Positions 5,624 through 8,817 of a stretch of DNA of 8,817 nucleotides are shown here, piece after piece; the stretch's first letter is position 1; every line of letters begins with the position of its first letter. The notes under the pieces are model-generated. The model worked only from the letters and a program-made list of their open reading frames with translations. It made no database searches and was not told the origin of the DNA. The stretch is from positions 1 to 8,817 of the forward strand of contig WLEM01000015.1 in assembly GCA_009704285.1 (NCBI GenBank). Reading direction: 5' to 3'. Made by a program: the position numbers and the translations under genes. The stretch comes from Actinomycetota bacterium (GTDB lineage Bacteria; Actinomycetota; Actinomycetes; Nanopelagicales; Nanopelagicaceae).

Positions 5624-6469
5624 TTGATTATTAAGTTGGATGGTGGACTATCTACCGCACTTGAAAATAATGGAAACAAGTTAACCACCTCACTTTGGAC
5701 AGGTGAGCTAATCAGATCAAATCCTGCACAAATCACCAGGGCACATCTAGATTTTATTAATGCAGGTGCGCAGATAATCATCACCTCTTCGTACCAGCTC
5801 TCCTACCCAGGGTGTAAAGATCGTGGCTGGAGTGAGGTTGATACCGACCAAGCTTTAATCGCCTCAACACAATTAGCAAAGGATGCAATTACACAAAGTG
5901 GTAAGAGTGTGAAGGTGGCAGCATCTGTTGGTCCATATGGTGCATCCCTTGCCGATGGCTCTGAGTACAAGGGAAATTATGGAGTCAGTAAATCTGCTCT
6001 TAAAGATTTTCACGCCAGGCGGCTTGAAATCCTAATTTCTACCTCACCAGATTACTTAGCTCTTGAAACTATGCCAGATACCTCTGAGGTTGAGATATTG
6101 CTAGAACTACTTACTGATTGCCCAATTCCATTTTGGATCTCCTACTCCTGCAAAGAGGGTAATCAAACAAATGCTGGGCAGAGCTTTCAAAGCGCAGTTG
6201 ATCTAGCAAGTAATGCCATGGAAGTTGGCATCAATTGCACCAAGCCAGAGTTGATTACAGATCTATTACGCTCTGCCAAATCAAATAAGCCTTTTATTGT
6301 CTATCCCAATTCTGGAAGAGTTTGGGATGCAAAAAATAAGGTTTGGACAGGAAGTGCGGCAGCAGGATTTAGTAATAAGTTGGTAAATGAGTGGATTGAA
6401 GCTGGCGCTGAAATTATTGGTGGTTGCTGCGGTATTGGGGCTGCTGAAATCGGAGTACTTAGTATTTGA
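5624..6469 (+). CDS. mmuM: Homocysteine S-methyltransferase
   Basis: This cytoplasmic enzyme of the zinc-dependent S-methyltransferase family transfers a methyl group from S-methylmethionine or S-adenosylmethionine to homocysteine, giving methionine. It has 281 residues, slightly shorter than E. coli MmuM. The N-terminus has the family pattern LDGGLSTALENNG (5-17), then LWTGELI (24-30), and AGAQIIITSSYQ (47-58) from the barrel core. The three expected zinc ligands are present: Cys205 in GINC and Cys268/Cys269 in GGCCG. The start is TTG 5624 with AAAGGA (5609-5614) nine bases upstream. The gene follows the transporter by 125 nt on the same strand, with only a weak terminator between, so partial co-expression is possible. 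The methyl donor cannot be read from sequence. The gene ends directly against the stop codon of the opposing gene. Confidence 0.88.
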   Translation: MIIKLDGGLSTALENNGNKLTTSLWTGELIRSNPAQITRAHLDFINAGAQIIITSSYQLSYPGCKDRGWSEVDTDQALIASTQLAKDAITQSGKSVKVAASVGPYGASLADGSEYKGNYGVSKSALKDFHARRLEILISTSPDYLALETMPDTSEVEILLELLTDCPIPFWISYSCKEGNQTNAGQSFQSAVDLASNAMEVGINCTKPELITDLLRSAKSNKPFIVYPNSGRVWDAKNKVWTGSAAAGFSNKLVNEWIEAGAEIIGGCCGIGAAEIGVLSI

Positions 6470-7693
6470 TTAAAAGTTTCGCAATCTTGCGCCAATTTTT
6501 TGCACTTCGGCAATGTTTCTAGCACCAGTTAACGCCATGGTGTTTACAAAATCTCGCTTCATAATCTCAATTACTCTTTCAACACCTAGCTCTCCTCCTG
6601 CCATAATTCCATAAAGATAGGCACGTCCAATAAAGACTGCTTTAGCACCCATTGCAACTGCTGCGTATGCATCTTGACCTGATAAGACAGCGCCATCGAT
6701 ATAGATATCAACTTTCTTACCAATCGCTTTTACTACCTCTGGTAGTAACTCAAGAGGTACTGGACCTTTCTCTAATTGCCTTCCACCGTGATTTGAGAGA
6801 ATAATTCCATCCACTCCCATTTTTGCAAGCCGTTTTGCATCCTCTAAATTCTGAACACCCTTCACAATAATTGGGCCACTCCATACCGATTGCAGCCACT
6901 TAAGATCTTCGAGCTTCGTTGCCGGATCAAATATTGCCGCTGCTAACTCAACTAATGTCTTATTCCAACCTCTAAAGGCTGCAAACTCTAGTTTTTTAGT
7001 AGTGAATAAATTAAGCCACCAGATTGGTTTTCTTGCGATTGCAAAAACTGTGCTCAGTCTTATCCGCGGCGGAATAGTCAAACCATTTTTCATATCCCGG
7101 ATACGAATGCCACTGACGGGCGTATCGACGGTGAGAATTAATGCTTCAAAGCCAGAGTCTTTTGCCTGTTTGATCACTGACAAACTGTCTTTACGATTTT
7201 GCATTACATAAAGCTGAAACCAGCGTCGGGACTGCGGTACCTGATCTGCTAACTCCTTAGGTGAGGTGGTTCCCATAGTGGAGAGTGAGTAAATCAAATT
7301 GTTTTTAACTGCCACATTTGCAACTGCTGGTTCGCCAACATGATACATAAATCTGGTGTATCCAGTGGGCGAGAAAAGAATTGGTAGATCTACTTTTTTA
7401 CCAAATATTTCAATTGATGGATCTATCTTTGAGACATCTCTAAGTGTATGAGCTGTAAATTCAACTCGATCAAAAGCTGCTTGGGAACGAGAGTAACTAA
7501 CCTCATCTAATGCCGAGCCCTCTACATAATCAAAGACAACTTTTGGGACTCTCTTTTTCGCAATTTTAGCTAAATCATTAATTGTCAGAGCTCTAGCAAT
7601 CTTTGTTCTTGTTCTATAAATTGATGGAATTTTCCAATCAATCAAAGATGCCAAATGAGGCAGATCGGGAAATTTGCGTTTAGATTTGATCAT
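6470..7693 (-). CDS. lldD: FMN-dependent 2-hydroxyacid dehydrogenase, L-lactate dehydrogenase (LldD) type
   Basis: This 407-residue TIM-barrel flavoenzyme oxidises an L-2-hydroxyacid to the 2-oxoacid, probably passing electrons to the respiratory quinone pool. Family motifs are YVEGSALDE (56-64), FQLYV (159-163), LTVDTP (187-192), Lys278 in VKG, and SNHGGRQL (300-307) with catalytic His302 and substrate-binding Arg305. Arg197 occupies the second substrate-carboxylate arginine position. The FMN phosphate loop reads IDGAVLSG (332-339), whereas many homologues have DGG(I/V)R(R/S)G, so the usual arginine is replaced by Leu. The later motif GRAYLYG is normal. The extended N-terminus and the AGGELGVERV segment (365-374) fit the actinobacterial LldD2-like or mycofactocin-associated groups. 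L-lactate is the default substrate, but another hydroxyacid is possible. The gene begins 7 nt after the upstream SDR stop and has little Shine-Dalgarno signal, suggesting translational coupling. Confidence 0.87.
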   Translation of the reverse strand: MIKSKRKFPDLPHLASLIDWKIPSIYRTRTKIARALTINDLAKIAKKRVPKVVFDYVEGSALDEVSYSRSQAAFDRVEFTAHTLRDVSKIDPSIEIFGKKVDLPILFSPTGYTRFMYHVGEPAVANVAVKNNLIYSLSTMGTTSPKELADQVPQSRRWFQLYVMQNRKDSLSVIKQAKDSGFEALILTVDTPVSGIRIRDMKNGLTIPPRIRLSTVFAIARKPIWWLNLFTTKKLEFAAFRGWNKTLVELAAAIFDPATKLEDLKWLQSVWSGPIIVKGVQNLEDAKRLAKMGVDGIILSNHGGRQLEKGPVPLELLPEVVKAIGKKVDIYIDGAVLSGQDAYAAVAMGAKAVFIGRAYLYGIMAGGELGVERVIEIMKRDFVNTMALTGARNIAEVQKIGARLRNF

Positions 7694-7700
7694 TTATTGC

Positions 7701-8459
7701 TTATGCATAACGAGCATGAAGTGCGCCATCAACCATTAGATCAGCACCAGTTATGAAGGAGGCATCTTTAGAGAGAGCAAACAGAATCACATTTGCAATC
7801 TCCTCAGGTGATCCAAATCTGGCATTTGGGGCAACTGATAAGGCATGTGCTTTTTCATCAGGGAATTTCTCCATATAACTCTTCAGTAATGGTGTCGCAG
7901 TAGTTCCTGGGGAAACAGAGTTAACCCGAATTCCATACTTACCCTCATCGAGAGCTAAGTTTCTAGATAATCCGATGATGCCACCTTTGGCTGCAGAGTA
8001 AGGAAAGAAGTTTGGTCTAGACATTCGGCCGTGGATAGATGAGATATTGACAATCGAGCCATATTTTTTCTGGCGCATATCTGGCAGACATAATTTTGCT
8101 AAATACCAACTAGATTTAAGATCTAGTGCGAAGAAGTCATTCCATTCTTCCTCTGCATACTCAACTGCATCAGCGTATGAGTTACGCCCAGCATTTGATA
8201 CCGCAACTGTTACTGGACCAAAGGTTGAAACTAACTTGTCATAACCGCTTTTGAAGGTTTCAAACTTTGAAACATCTGCTCTTTGATATTGGACCTGGTA
8301 ACCCTCTTTAGTTAACTTTTCTACCAGTGCAGTTGCCTTTGCATCATCAATATCAACAAATGAAACCTTGGCACCTTCTTTAACACCACCAAGTACTAAG
8401 GCTTCGCCAATTCCAGCAGCGCCACCAGTTACAAATAAATGCTCACCTTTTAATATCAT
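7701..8459 (-). CDS. Classical short-chain dehydrogenase/reductase
   Basis: This is a 252-residue Rossmann-fold oxidoreductase of normal SDR length. The cofactor motif is TGGAAGIG (11-18). Asp36, after the second strand (FVDID), favours NAD(H) over NADP(H). NAG is at 89-91, and catalytic Ser141, Tyr154 and Lys158 are present. The fourth catalytic position, normally Asn in the 'NLK' segment, is Asp113 (ALDLK). The VSPG segment after the active site and the C-terminal VDGALHARYA are typical. The ATG overlaps the stop codon of the upstream SDR by four bases (ATGA), with AGGAG about 10 nt before it inside that gene, so the two are translationally coupled. The substrate is unknown. Proximity to the 2-hydroxyacid dehydrogenase suggests oxidation of a polyol, sugar acid or hydroxyacid. 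Confidence 0.9.
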   Translation of the reverse strand: MILKGEHLFVTGGAAGIGEALVLGGVKEGAKVSFVDIDDAKATALVEKLTKEGYQVQYQRADVSKFETFKSGYDKLVSTFGPVTVAVSNAGRNSYADAVEYAEEEWNDFFALDLKSSWYLAKLCLPDMRQKKYGSIVNISSIHGRMSRPNFFPYSAAKGGIIGLSRNLALDEGKYGIRVNSVSPGTTATPLLKSYMEKFPDEKAHALSVAPNARFGSPEEIANVILFALSKDASFITGADLMVDGALHARYA

Positions 8460-8817
8460 GCTGATCTTGCTCCTAATCCACCATCTACTGCCCAGTCGGA
8501 GCCGCTGACATATGAAGATTTATCAGAGAGTAAAAATGTGACAACCTTGGCAACCTCTTTTGGTTCACCCATTCTGCCAAGTGGTTGAATTGAGTTTGCT
8601 CTCTCACTTCTGCCAGATTCGCCAGCCAACCATCCTTTAGTTAAATCAGTAAGTATGTAACCAGGAGAAACTGCATTAACTCGGATCTCATGCTTTCCTT
8701 CATCGAGGGCTAGATTTCTAGTTAAGCCAAGAACAGCTGATTTTGCTGCGCCATATGGGAAAAATCCAGGATAAGTAAGTCGGCCGTGAATTGAGCAGAT
8801 ATTTACAATTGATCCAC
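8456..8817 (-). CDS. Second short-chain dehydrogenase, partial (N-terminus outside the window)
   Basis: Only the C-terminal 119 residues are visible. The first complete codon is at 8815-8813 and the TGA stop at 8458-8456. The fragment begins GSIVNICSIHGR and carries the active-site Ser followed 13 residues later by Tyr and then Lys (PYGAAK), the same spacing as in the neighbouring SDR. In the 52-residue block from GSIVN to VSPG, 38 positions are identical to that gene, so the two are paralogues from a tandem duplication. The ending is VDGGLGARSA. The fragment itself looks intact. It would be the first visible gene of the minus-strand operon; its start, cofactor motif and promoter lie beyond the window. 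Confidence 0.9.
   Translation of the reverse strand, partial: GSIVNICSIHGRLTYPGFFPYGAAKSAVLGLTRNLALDEGKHEIRVNAVSPGYILTDLTKGWLAGESGRSERANSIQPLGRMGEPKEVAKVVTFLLSDKSSYVSGSDWAVDGGLGARSA

Noticed and set aside
6301..6525. Minus-strand frame across the convergent junction, and plus-strand frames at 7002-7211 and 8047-8244
   Set aside because: All are antisense to well supported enzymes and lack family motifs or convincing initiation signals.

Overview
The window looks like chromosomal DNA of a low-GC, streamlined freshwater actinobacterium of the Nanopelagicales (acI) type. This is an inference from the moderate AT-richness, frequent TTG/GTG starts with good Shine-Dalgarno sequences, tightly packed genes, and the gene set (polyamine-type ABC transporter, cytochrome-b5 domain protein, actinobacterial-style FMN 2-hydroxyacid dehydrogenase). 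No rRNA or other taxonomic marker is present, so the assignment is provisional.

Layout. Positions 1-383 hold no protein gene. They contain an 11-bp tandem repeat (41-83), the 3' half only of a tRNA-Met(CAT)-like sequence (179-220) that could be an integration scar, a 12-bp palindrome and a promoter candidate. Next is a four-TM DUF2231-type membrane protein fused to a cytochrome b5 heme domain (384-1253). A 264-nt gap (1254-1517) is unusually rich in inverted repeats and precedes a complete ABC importer operon of the spermidine/putrescine type on the + strand: ATPase (1518-2546), lipoprotein binding protein (2581-3744), a strong hairpin (3756-3785), and two permeases (3803-4684, 4686-5498). 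After a weak terminator-like hairpin comes a homocysteine S-methyltransferase (5624-6469).

This gene abuts, stop codon to stop codon, a minus-strand operon that reads leftwards: a truncated SDR oxidoreductase (8817-8456, its start lies beyond the window), a paralogous SDR (8459-7701) and an FMN-dependent 2-hydroxyacid dehydrogenase of the LldD type (7693-6470).

How the genes may work together. The importer would bring in a small cationic solute. Polyamines are the default reading. The homocysteine methyltransferase next door makes S-methylmethionine a testable alternative. The minus-strand operon looks like a catabolic unit oxidising hydroxyl groups of a hydroxyacid or sugar-derived compound, with NAD(H)-linked SDRs and a flavin enzyme. 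Most of the window is ordinary metabolism. The parts deserving a second look are the 1-383 region, the structured gap before the transporter, the intra-operon hairpin and the cytochrome b5 fusion. I found no convincing defence system, CRISPR array or complete mobile element.
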